Positions 41,957 to 49,159 of a stretch of 64,000 nt of DNA are shown here, piece after piece. Within the stretch, counting starts at the first letter, position 1, and each line of letters starts with the position of its first letter. The DNA comes from Parapedobacter flavus (GTDB lineage: Bacteria; Bacteroidota; Bacteroidia; Sphingobacteriales; Sphingobacteriaceae), in the NCBI RefSeq assembly GCF_035818675.1, contig NZ_JAYKZZ010000006.1, positions 124,001 to 188,000 on the forward strand, read 5' to 3'. The notes beneath the pieces were generated by a model that did not search any database, was not told the origin of the DNA, and saw only the letters and a list, made by a program, of their open reading frames with translations. The translations under genes and the position numbers were made by a program.

Positions 41957-42577
41957 ATGGAAATCATTCTGGAAGACATCGGCAGGCGGTTTAACCGCGA
42001 TTGGGTCTTTCAGCACGTAAATTATCGGTTTACCGCCGGGGCAAGTTATGCGGTATTAGGGCCCAATGGGTCGGGTAAATCCACCTTGCTGCAGGTCGTT
42101 TCTTCGGCCTTAACGCCGTCTGCTGGCCAGCTGGCGTACCAACGGGATGGGAAAGTCATCGATATCGATCAAGTTTACCAATACGTGTCGATTGCAGCGC
42201 CTTACCTTGAATTGATCGAGGAATTTACCCTGGCCGAACAAATCCGGTTTCATTTTACCCATAAGGCGTTTCTAAACGGTTTCAATGAGCAGTCGCTGAT
42301 TGAATATCTCGGGCTTGGGCAGGTGAAAGACAGGCAGCTGCGGCATTTTTCGTCGGGGATGAAGCAGCGCGTAAAATTGGGCTTGGCGTGCTGTGCCGAT
42401 GTGCCGATTATGTTGCTGGATGAACCAACGTCCAACTTGGATGAAGACGGGGTAGCGTGGTACCTGCAATTGGTGGCGCAAACCCGCGCCGAGCGGCTAT
42501 TGTTGGTTTGCTCTAATCAAGAGCGGGAATATAGCTTCTGCGACCACAAGATAACGATTACTGATTATAAGGCATGA
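41957..42577 (+). CDS. ABC transporter ATP-binding protein
   Basis: A 206-aa stand-alone ATPase. Walker A is GPNGSGKST near residue 36, the signature is FSSGMKQRVKLGLA, Walker B is IMLLDEPTSNLDEDG, and the switch His is replaced near the end (LVCSNQERE). No permease is adjacent, so the partner must be elsewhere or the protein acts differently. It sits 3 nt after lpxA and overlaps the GH76 gene by 4 nt (ATGA), so it is part of the lpx transcription unit. A link to envelope lipid or glycan export is a plausible inference only. Confidence 0.9.
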   Translation: MEIILEDIGRRFNRDWVFQHVNYRFTAGASYAVLGPNGSGKSTLLQVVSSALTPSAGQLAYQRDGKVIDIDQVYQYVSIAAPYLELIEEFTLAEQIRFHFTHKAFLNGFNEQSLIEYLGLGQVKDRQLRHFSSGMKQRVKLGLACCADVPIMLLDEPTSNLDEDGVAWYLQLVAQTRAERLLLVCSNQEREYSFCDHKITITDYKA

Positions 42578-43758
42578 TCTTTTATAAGATAATACTTCCG
42601 TGCGTGGTGTTTATTGCTGTGTTAACCGCTACGGCTTATAACAGCCTATGTCAAGAAAATGAATCGGCGGCTCGTGCAAACGAGTTGACGGAACTCGTCT
42701 ACGATCGGTTTGGGGTGGAGGGGTCGCCGTTGCTGCGCGAAAACTATCCGGACGACCGTACCTATCGTGCCGACTACCTGGCGGAGGGAACCGAAGGGTC
42801 GTCCAACGCCTATTCCTACTTATGGCCATATTCGGGAATGCTCTCGGCGGCGACTGCCCTGTTTGAAGCCACGGGAAACCACCATTACCTCGAGCTCGTG
42901 GACACCCGGATATTGCCGGGCCTGGACCATTACTATGACGATAGCCGATTGCCGGCGGGCTTCGCCTCGTATGTGCGGAGCGAGGGGCTTTCCGACCGAT
43001 TTTATGACGATAACATCTGGTTAGGCATCGATTTGGCCGAACTTTACCTGTCGTCCGGTAAAACGCGGTACCTCGACAGAGCAAAGGTAGTTTGGGCGTT
43101 CGTTCAAAGTGGTGAGGATGATGTGCTTGGCGGCGGTATCTATTGGTGCGAGCAGAAAAAGACATCCAAAAACACCTGCTCAAACGCGCCTGCGGCGGTG
43201 TTTGCCTTCCGGATGTTCGAGGCTACCGGAGACAGCACGTACTTCGAAGCCGGCAAGCGTTGGTACGACTGGACCAAGCGACACTTGCAAGATCCTGCGG
43301 ATGGCTTGTATTGGGATAACGTTAACCTTAAAGGCAGGGTAGACAAACGGAAATATCCCTATAACAGTGGTCAGATGCTGCAAAGTGCCGTGTTGCTGTA
43401 CCGGTTTACACAAGATAGCAGCTACCTGCACGATGCGCAACGTATTGCCGCGAGCGGTTATCAGTATTTTTTCGAAGCGTTTACGCCCGCCGGTGGCGAA
43501 TCGTTCCGTTTGCTGAAACGGAGCAACAACTGGTTTATCGCCGTGATGATGCGTGGGTATGTCGAACTGTACCGTGCAGACGGCAACGAACGCTACTTAA
43601 ATGCCTTTCGGGCAAACCTGGACTATGCATGGAGCCATGCGCGCGATTCCGACGGGCTGTTCGGTAAAAATTGGAATAGCGTGGATGAAGGATCGCGTAA
43701 ATGGCTGCTCGACCAAGCGGCTATGGTAGAACTATATGCGCGGGTAGCCGGCTTTTAG
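42574..43758 (+). CDS. GH76-family glycoside hydrolase
   Basis: A 394-aa exported protein (signal IILPCVVFIAVLTATAYNS). It has an (alpha/alpha)6 barrel with the GH76 hallmark Asp-Asp pair in DRFYDDNIWLGIDLAELYL (Asp145, Asp146), and other conserved segments SYLWPYSGMLSAATALFEATG, GGGIYWCEQKKTSKNTCSNAP, YPYNSGQMLQSAVLLYRF and KWLLDQAAMVELYA. GH76 enzymes are endo-alpha-1,6-mannanases. It is translationally coupled to the ABC ATPase of the lpx row and shares no gap with the convergent cupin gene (TAG next to TTA). Why a mannanase is tied to lipid A genes is unclear. Confidence 0.88.
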   Translation: MIFYKIILPCVVFIAVLTATAYNSLCQENESAARANELTELVYDRFGVEGSPLLRENYPDDRTYRADYLAEGTEGSSNAYSYLWPYSGMLSAATALFEATGNHHYLELVDTRILPGLDHYYDDSRLPAGFASYVRSEGLSDRFYDDNIWLGIDLAELYLSSGKTRYLDRAKVVWAFVQSGEDDVLGGGIYWCEQKKTSKNTCSNAPAAVFAFRMFEATGDSTYFEAGKRWYDWTKRHLQDPADGLYWDNVNLKGRVDKRKYPYNSGQMLQSAVLLYRFTQDSSYLHDAQRIAASGYQYFFEAFTPAGGESFRLLKRSNNWFIAVMMRGYVELYRADGNERYLNAFRANLDYAWSHARDSDGLFGKNWNSVDEGSRKWLLDQAAMVELYARVAGF

Positions 43759-44259
43759 TTACCTTCCAAAGTCGTCTTGCACCCGAACGATATCATCCTC
43801 ATCCGATGGATTTCCGGCGTCCGTATGTTGCCATATTTCTGCCAACACCCCCCACTCATCCAAGCCAACGAGGCGATGGCGTTCCCCTTGGTTAAGCCGT
43901 ATCACGTCGCCCGGGTTGAGGAGCTTTAACTCATGTTCCTCATCGCTATCGCTCGTTACCACACCGACCACACCGCGTACCACTTGCCAGATTTCCGCAC
44001 GGCGGTGGTGGTATTGCCACGAGAGGCGTTTGCCTGGGGCAACCACGAGAATCTTCGGACTCAGTTTCCCTGAAATTTTCAGTTCTTGCACATCGAGCCC
44101 ATTGAAATACGTGTTGGCGAATTGCTGGGCTTGCGACTCCTCGATCACGAAGAAGCCACCCCAGGGCCGGGTTTGGTCTTGTTGTACCACTTGAAAGCCT
44201 TGTTGGTTCAATACACCTTCTATTTCGTTGAAAAGCGCTTCCTTTGCTTGGTATGTCAT
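43759..44259 (-). CDS. cupin protein, mannose-6-phosphate isomerase type II-like
   Basis: A 166-aa cytoplasmic protein. After a helix-rich N-terminal third (EALFNEIEGVLNQQGFQVVQ) there is a single cupin barrel: SWQYHHRRAEIWQVVRG, then LNPGDVIRLNQGERHRLVG and a closing strand VLAEIWQ. The two motifs carry the metal-binding His and Glu of the mannose-6-phosphate isomerase type II cupin. Whether it isomerises mannose-6-phosphate, heptose phosphate or only binds a sugar is not clear. It is convergent with the GH76 gene with no gap, and its upstream neighbour is the feo group. Confidence 0.8.
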   Translation of the reverse strand: MTYQAKEALFNEIEGVLNQQGFQVVQQDQTRPWGGFFVIEESQAQQFANTYFNGLDVQELKISGKLSPKILVVAPGKRLSWQYHHRRAEIWQVVRGVVGVVTSDSDEEHELKLLNPGDVIRLNQGERHRLVGLDEWGVLAEIWQHTDAGNPSDEDDIVRVQDDFGR

Positions 44260-44282
44260 TGGTTATCTATTACGTAGTTAAG

Positions 44283-44444
44283 TTAATACGTTGCTTTTTC
44301 GGGGTGTTCACTAAAATCGCAGCCGCACCCTTTCGAGCAGGATTGCTTTCCTTTGAGGGATTTCCGGGTACGCCGGATTAAAAAAATCAAAGCCGCCACA
44401 AAGAGGACGCTGATCACAATATGCTGAATAGTGATGGGATCCAT
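44283..44444 (-). CDS. FeoB-associated Cys-rich membrane protein
   Basis: A 53-aa small protein with one transmembrane helix (IVISVLFVAALIFLI), a basic stretch (RRTRKSLKGK) and a Cys cluster CSKGCGC near residues 36-42. This is the P-type companion of FeoB found in many Bacteroidota and Firmicutes; it may bring Fe(II) to FeoB, which is inference from the family. It starts 1 nt after the feoB stop, so it is the third gene of feoA-feoB. Its size makes it easy to miss. Confidence 0.9.
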   Translation of the reverse strand: MDPITIQHIVISVLFVAALIFLIRRTRKSLKGKQSCSKGCGCDFSEHPEKATY

Positions 44445-44445
44445 A

Positions 44446-46530
44446 TTATTTCAATAGTTGGTACGCCACTAGCGCGGCAAGGTACGCAAATCCAGTCATA
44501 AATGCCAACTGGATTATGGTCCATTTCCACGAGTTGGTCTCCTTACGCACAATGGCAATGGTACTCATACACTGCATAGCAAAGGCGTAGAACAGGAGCA
44601 GCGATATGCCCGAAGCGAAATTGTAGGCAGGCTTGCCCGTACGAGGGTTGATTTCGCTTGCCATACGCTCCCGGATGGTCAGCTCATCATCGGTGCCGCC
44701 CAAGCTGTATACGGTAGCCATGGTGCTCACAAACACTTCGCGTGCTGCAAACGAGGCAATCAGTCCGATACCCATTTTCCAGTCGTAGCCCAAGGGCTCA
44801 ATGGCGGGCTCGATGGCCCGTCCCAACGTACCAAGGAAGGAATACTCGAGCTTTTGCGATTGGACTTCGTTTTCCAGTTCTTCCGCAGACATGTTCGGGT
44901 GCTCGACCTGCGCCAGCTGCTCGGCATTGGTAAACCGGTCGCTTACACCAAAAGAACCCAACACCCATAAAACGATACTGATGGCCAGAATGATTTTACC
45001 CGCACCCCACACAAAGCCCATGGTTTTTTCCCATACATGGAAACCGACATTCCGCAAAACGGGAAATCGATAAGTGGGCATTTCCAAGACGAGGAAACTC
45101 TTGTAATTCGATTTGAGCCACCATTTGAGTAACCAAGCACTGCCTAGGGCCGCCAACAGCCCCAACACGTACATGCCAAACAATACGAGCCCTTGTAGGT
45201 CTAGCCCCAACACGCGCGTTTGGGGGATGACCAGCCCGATGATGACAATATAAATAGGGAGCCGTGCAGAGCAGGTCATGAAAGGGGTTACCAATATCGT
45301 AATCAGTCGCTCCTTGTCGTTTTCGATGGTACGGGCAGACATCACGGCGGGAATGGCACAGGCAGCGCCCGACATCAAGGGCACCGCGCTTTTGCCGCTT
45401 AGCCCGAACGGTTTCAGCCACCGATCCATCAGGCAAACCACCCGACTCATGTAGCCCGATTCTTCCATCAATGCGATAAAAATGAACAAGATGGCAATCT
45501 GTGGAATGAAGATAACGATGCCGCCGATACCCGCAATGATCCCATCGGTTAGCAGCCCATTGATAGGGCCGGGAGGCAGCCCGTTGGCCGTGGTGCTGGC
45601 CAGCCAGGCAAACCCGCTGTCGATGGCGTCCATGAAAGGGCCAGACCACGTGTAAATCGCTTGGAAGATAAGCAGCAGGAGCCCGAAGAAAATAACATAT
45701 CCCCATACGGCATGCATAAGCCATCGGTCTAACCGTTGGCTGAAATGCGCCCGTTTTTTTGCCGGGTCTTTGATGATACCCAATAGGTCCTTGTCCAGTT
45801 TGGCATGCCGAGCCATTGTTTCCTGGATTTGCAATCGATGCGGATTGAGTCCATATTCATTGCGGATGGATTCAATCGCCTGGATTTGCGTGATATCGCG
45901 AGCGGTGTGGTGCTTTTGAGAAAGGGCTAACCACGCGAGGTAGTCGTTTCCTTCATCCGTTTGGGCCTTGACCTGTTGGACGGCACCGTGGTATTCATCA
46001 GGGATACTGAACGATGGCGCCATGCCGTCGGGCTTACCTGGTAGCGCCGCCTTCAATGCATCAATCCCTTTGCCTGAGCGTGCATCGGTAAGGATAACCG
46101 TCGTGGCCAATAACTTTTCCAGTTTGTGCGTATCGATGGAAAGCCCTGCACGCTCGGCTTCGTCGGCCATGTTGACCACGAAGATGGCCGGAACACCCAT
46201 GTCGCGTATTTGCTGGTAGAGGAATACCGCCCGTTTCAGGTTGAACGGGTCGCCAATCACGACAGCCAAATCCGGATGGTTGGGGTTGGTCTTGTCGGCC
46301 AGTACATCATACACCACCTGCTCGTCTAACGACGAGGGATGGATGCCATAAGCGCCCGGTAAATCGATGACGTGGTATTTGGTGGTGCCGTCGGTGAAAC
46401 TGCCTGTTTTTTTCTCTACCGTGATGCCCGGGTAGTTGCCTGTTTTTTGACGTAACCCGGTTAGCTTATTGAATAAAGTAGACTTACCCACGTTGGGATT
46501 CCCTACCAACGCAATTTTCGTTTCCGTCAT
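44446..46530 (-). CDS. feoB: ferrous iron transport protein B
   Basis: An inner-membrane Fe(II) importer of 694 aa. The N-terminal G domain has GNPNVGKST at 10-18, the Asp-Leu-Pro-Gly of DLPGAYGIHPSS and NMADEAERAG. A helical spacer follows, then the transmembrane part from ~275 with two gate motifs, including GAACAIPAVMSARTI and TPFMTCSARLPIYIV, the Cys residues being typical of FeoB. The start overlaps the feoA stop (ATGA). No other metal transporter is adjacent. An intact gene of normal, slightly short length for the Bacteroidota form. Confidence 0.97.
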   Translation of the reverse strand: MTETKIALVGNPNVGKSTLFNKLTGLRQKTGNYPGITVEKKTGSFTDGTTKYHVIDLPGAYGIHPSSLDEQVVYDVLADKTNPNHPDLAVVIGDPFNLKRAVFLYQQIRDMGVPAIFVVNMADEAERAGLSIDTHKLEKLLATTVILTDARSGKGIDALKAALPGKPDGMAPSFSIPDEYHGAVQQVKAQTDEGNDYLAWLALSQKHHTARDITQIQAIESIRNEYGLNPHRLQIQETMARHAKLDKDLLGIIKDPAKKRAHFSQRLDRWLMHAVWGYVIFFGLLLLIFQAIYTWSGPFMDAIDSGFAWLASTTANGLPPGPINGLLTDGIIAGIGGIVIFIPQIAILFIFIALMEESGYMSRVVCLMDRWLKPFGLSGKSAVPLMSGAACAIPAVMSARTIENDKERLITILVTPFMTCSARLPIYIVIIGLVIPQTRVLGLDLQGLVLFGMYVLGLLAALGSAWLLKWWLKSNYKSFLVLEMPTYRFPVLRNVGFHVWEKTMGFVWGAGKIILAISIVLWVLGSFGVSDRFTNAEQLAQVEHPNMSAEELENEVQSQKLEYSFLGTLGRAIEPAIEPLGYDWKMGIGLIASFAAREVFVSTMATVYSLGGTDDELTIRERMASEINPRTGKPAYNFASGISLLLFYAFAMQCMSTIAIVRKETNSWKWTIIQLAFMTGFAYLAALVAYQLLK

Positions 46531-46781
46531 GATGATAAGGGTTCGATGAGGATGAGGGCGGCTTCAGTACGCCGTAATGCGATGCCGTTGGGGTTGCCGT
46601 TGATGTGCAGGCAAACCGGACCGCTTAACGGCAAACGTTGTTTCATGGTAAAGGTAACACCGGGCAATAGCCCCATTTCGTAGATTTTGAGCGGGATTTC
46701 GCCTTCGACGTAGCCGATGATGGTCGCTTTTTCTCCCTTCCGCAAGTGGCTTATGGTTTTATCGTGAACAATGGTATGCAT
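46527..46781 (-). CDS. feoA: FeoA-domain protein
   Basis: An 84-aa SH3-like cytoplasmic protein required for FeoB activity. It contains the FeoA pattern LRKGEKATIIGYVEGEIPLK, the MGLLPGVTFTMKQRLP turn and the closing GNPNGIALRRTEAALILIEP. The ATG at 46781 is chosen by homology and by the promoter 16 nt upstream; an in-frame start far upstream would cross the promoter. It overlaps feoB by 4 nt and faces the helicase gene divergently. Confidence 0.93.
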   Translation of the reverse strand: MHTIVHDKTISHLRKGEKATIIGYVEGEIPLKIYEMGLLPGVTFTMKQRLPLSGPVCLHINGNPNGIALRRTEAALILIEPLSS

Positions 46782-46797
46782 AGCAATAAATAATCCC

Positions 46798-46829
46798 CAA
46801 ATGTAGTAATTTACAATAAATCTAAACAA
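46798..46829 (-). promoter_or_regulatory. feoAB promoter with palindromic candidate operator
   Basis: On the minus strand TTG (46827-46829), a 21-nt spacer and TACATTTG (46798-46805). The spacer contains TTTACAATAAATCTAAA (46810-46826, + strand), a 17-bp imperfect palindrome with outer TTTA/TAAA half-sites that abuts the -33 element. A repressor bound there would block the promoter; a DtxR/MntR or Fur type regulator is the likely candidate. Confidence 0.6.
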
Positions 46830-46859
46830 TTTGCAGTCGATTTGTACACCCTTTTTCGC

Positions 46860-46867
46860 TACCTTTG
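46860..46867 (+). promoter_or_regulatory. -7 box of the PIF1-like helicase gene
   Basis: TACCTTTG matches TAnnTTTG, 28 nt before the ATG at 46896. A TTTG exists at 46830-46833, but the spacer of 26 nt is longer than usual. Confidence 0.45.
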
Positions 46868-46895
46868 GAAGTCGCACTAAAACCGGTGTCCGTAA

Positions 46896-49106
46896 ATGAT
46901 AACATTAGACATACAGAACACAGCTTTTACGCAGGCGGTATCTTTTGTAAACCATACCAACCGCAATATTTTCCTCACCGGCAAAGCCGGTACCGGGAAA
47001 ACCACGTTTTTGAAATACATCCGGCAACATAGTTATAAAAAGATGGCCGTGGCGGCACCTACAGGTGTTGCTGCAATGAATGCCGGTGGTACCACCCTCC
47101 ATTCCCTGTTTTGGCTGCCCTTTGGGCTCTATATCGAAGATTATGAGCTGGCGTGGAACGATGACGACAGCCATATTTACAACCGCCGCCGCCTATTCGG
47201 CAAAGTGAAGCTGACAAAGCAACGGCGCGCGTTGCTGCGGGAAATCGAACTGCTGGTTATCGATGAGGTATCCATGTTACGGGCCGATACGCTCGACGCT
47301 ATCGACACGATTTTGAAAAGCGTAAGGCGCGATGCCCGCCCATTCGGCGGCACGCAGCTGCTTTTTATTGGCGATATGTACCAACTGCCCCCAGTGGTGA
47401 AAGAACGCGAAAGGGAGGTGATGGCGTCCTATTACCCCAGTCCGTTTTTCTTCGACGCCAACGTGCTGCGCGAGCAGCCCCCTGTTCTCCTCGAGCTGAA
47501 GAAAATCTACCGGCAGAGCGAGCAGACATTTATCGATATCCTCAACGATATACGCAACAATTGCTGCACACCGCAGCAGCTGGATGTGCTCAATAATTAT
47601 TATGAACCCGATTTCGTGCCGCCCGCAACAACACCGTACATCACGCTGACCACCCACAACAACCGTGCAGACACCATCAATCGGCAGGAACTGTCTACCC
47701 TCGCTGGGAAGTCGGTTATACTGAAGGCTAAGGTGGCCAAGGAATTTCCCGAAAGCATGTATCCGGCAGAGCTCGAACTAACGTTGAAAATAGGAGCACA
47801 GGTGATGTTCATCCGCAATGACAGCGGCGATGATCGCCGATATTATAACGGCAAAATCGGCTATGTGAAACACATCGATTCGGCCGGTGATAGCCTGATG
47901 GTGGAATTTAAAGACGATAGTGAAGCCGTAGAGGTGAAGCGGGAGGAGTGGGAAAACATCCGATATAACTACGATAAATCGCAAGATAAAGTAGCCGAAG
48001 AAGTGTTGGGTACATTTGCACAGTTCCCGTTGCGGCTGGCTTGGGCCATCACGATCCATAAGAGCCAGGGGCTTACATTCGACCGTGCCATCATCGATGC
48101 GGGTGCTTCGTTTGCCGCCGGGCAAGTGTACGTTGCGTTGAGCCGTTTGCGCACATTAGACGGGCTGGTACTGCATTCGCGGATCCCTCCGCACAGCATC
48201 CGCACAGACCACCAGGTGGCCGATTTTTCAAGCAATACAGCCACCGAAGATGAACTCGGCCCCCTACTGGAAGCCTCCCAGCGTAATTACATCGGTCAGC
48301 TGTTGCTAGAAGCATTTAAGTGGGACCGCATCGTAGACGCGGTGAAGATGCAGCGAACGGATTTGCCCACCCGCAACATCGCTGACCAAGAGGAAGCCAT
48401 GCGGTTTATCGAGGTCATATGCCTCGCCTGCGAAACATTGATGGAAGTAGCCAACAAATTCCGTAACCAGTTGAATAGCCTACTCAATAAAGACGGTCAA
48501 GCCGATTACCCCCAGATTCATGAACGTATCACGAAAGCGACGGCTTGGTTTTTACCGCGGATGGACACGCAGTTAATAGACACATTGGGGCAGCATATCA
48601 GCAATTGGGGCGTCAAAAAGCGGACAAAGAAATACGTCACGGAACTCAAAGAATTGTTCGTCGACTTGAAGCGAAAAAGAGAACAGTTGCGGCAATGTGC
48701 CGTGATTACGGAAGCATTGGTAAACGGAGACGCCTTGCAAGACGTCATGGTCAAAACGGCTGCACTGACTACTATTGCCGTCGCCCCCGAAGAATTGCCC
48801 GCTGTCCGTAAACCGACCAAAGGTGCAACGAAGTTAATCAGCTTCGACCTCTTCCAGTCGGGCAAAACCATCGACGAAATTGCCGAAGAACGTGCCTTAA
48901 CAAGAGGTACCATCATTGGCCACCTCACCGATTTCATTGGCAAAGGGGTAGCGGCCAACCAACTGATGGATGCAGCCAAGCTGGCCTCCATCCAGGAGGC
49001 GCTGCGGGAGAATCCCGAAAAATCTTCATCAGCAATCCGGGCGATACTGAACAATAAGGTCGAATACCACGAGATTCGTATCGCCCAAGCGTCTATTATC
49101 TCCTAG
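46896..49106 (+). CDS. PIF1/RecD-like helicase with C-terminal helix-turn-helix
   Basis: A 736-aa superfamily 1B helicase. Walker A is FLTGKAGTGKTT near residues 26-37, motif II is LLVIDEVSMLRADTLDAID, motif III is LLFIGDMYQLPPV, and the late motif VI region is AWAITIHKSQGLTFDRAII and GQVYVALSRLRTLDGLVL. Residues ~640-736 contain a helix-turn-helix of the RQC/HTH_40 kind (GKTIDEIAEERALTRGTIIGHLTDFIGKG). This architecture is common and conserved in Bacteroidota but not well characterised; a role in replication or G-quadruplex/R-loop unwinding is inferred. It is followed by a SNF2 helicase 53 nt later. Confidence 0.9.
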   Translation: MITLDIQNTAFTQAVSFVNHTNRNIFLTGKAGTGKTTFLKYIRQHSYKKMAVAAPTGVAAMNAGGTTLHSLFWLPFGLYIEDYELAWNDDDSHIYNRRRLFGKVKLTKQRRALLREIELLVIDEVSMLRADTLDAIDTILKSVRRDARPFGGTQLLFIGDMYQLPPVVKEREREVMASYYPSPFFFDANVLREQPPVLLELKKIYRQSEQTFIDILNDIRNNCCTPQQLDVLNNYYEPDFVPPATTPYITLTTHNNRADTINRQELSTLAGKSVILKAKVAKEFPESMYPAELELTLKIGAQVMFIRNDSGDDRRYYNGKIGYVKHIDSAGDSLMVEFKDDSEAVEVKREEWENIRYNYDKSQDKVAEEVLGTFAQFPLRLAWAITIHKSQGLTFDRAIIDAGASFAAGQVYVALSRLRTLDGLVLHSRIPPHSIRTDHQVADFSSNTATEDELGPLLEASQRNYIGQLLLEAFKWDRIVDAVKMQRTDLPTRNIADQEEAMRFIEVICLACETLMEVANKFRNQLNSLLNKDGQADYPQIHERITKATAWFLPRMDTQLIDTLGQHISNWGVKKRTKKYVTELKELFVDLKRKREQLRQCAVITEALVNGDALQDVMVKTAALTTIAVAPEELPAVRKPTKGATKLISFDLFQSGKTIDEIAEERALTRGTIIGHLTDFIGKGVAANQLMDAAKLASIQEALRENPEKSSSAIRAILNNKVEYHEIRIAQASIIS

Positions 49107-49112
49107 TTTGTG

Positions 49113-49120
49113 TATCTTTG
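49113..49120 (+). promoter_or_regulatory. -7 box of the SNF2 helicase gene
   Basis: TATCTTTG, 39 nt before the ATG at 49160, in the gap between the two helicase genes. No -33 element is seen. Confidence 0.45.
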
Positions 49121-49159
49121 AAGCTTTTATTTTTTATTTTCTGATACCACCGTTGTGAA

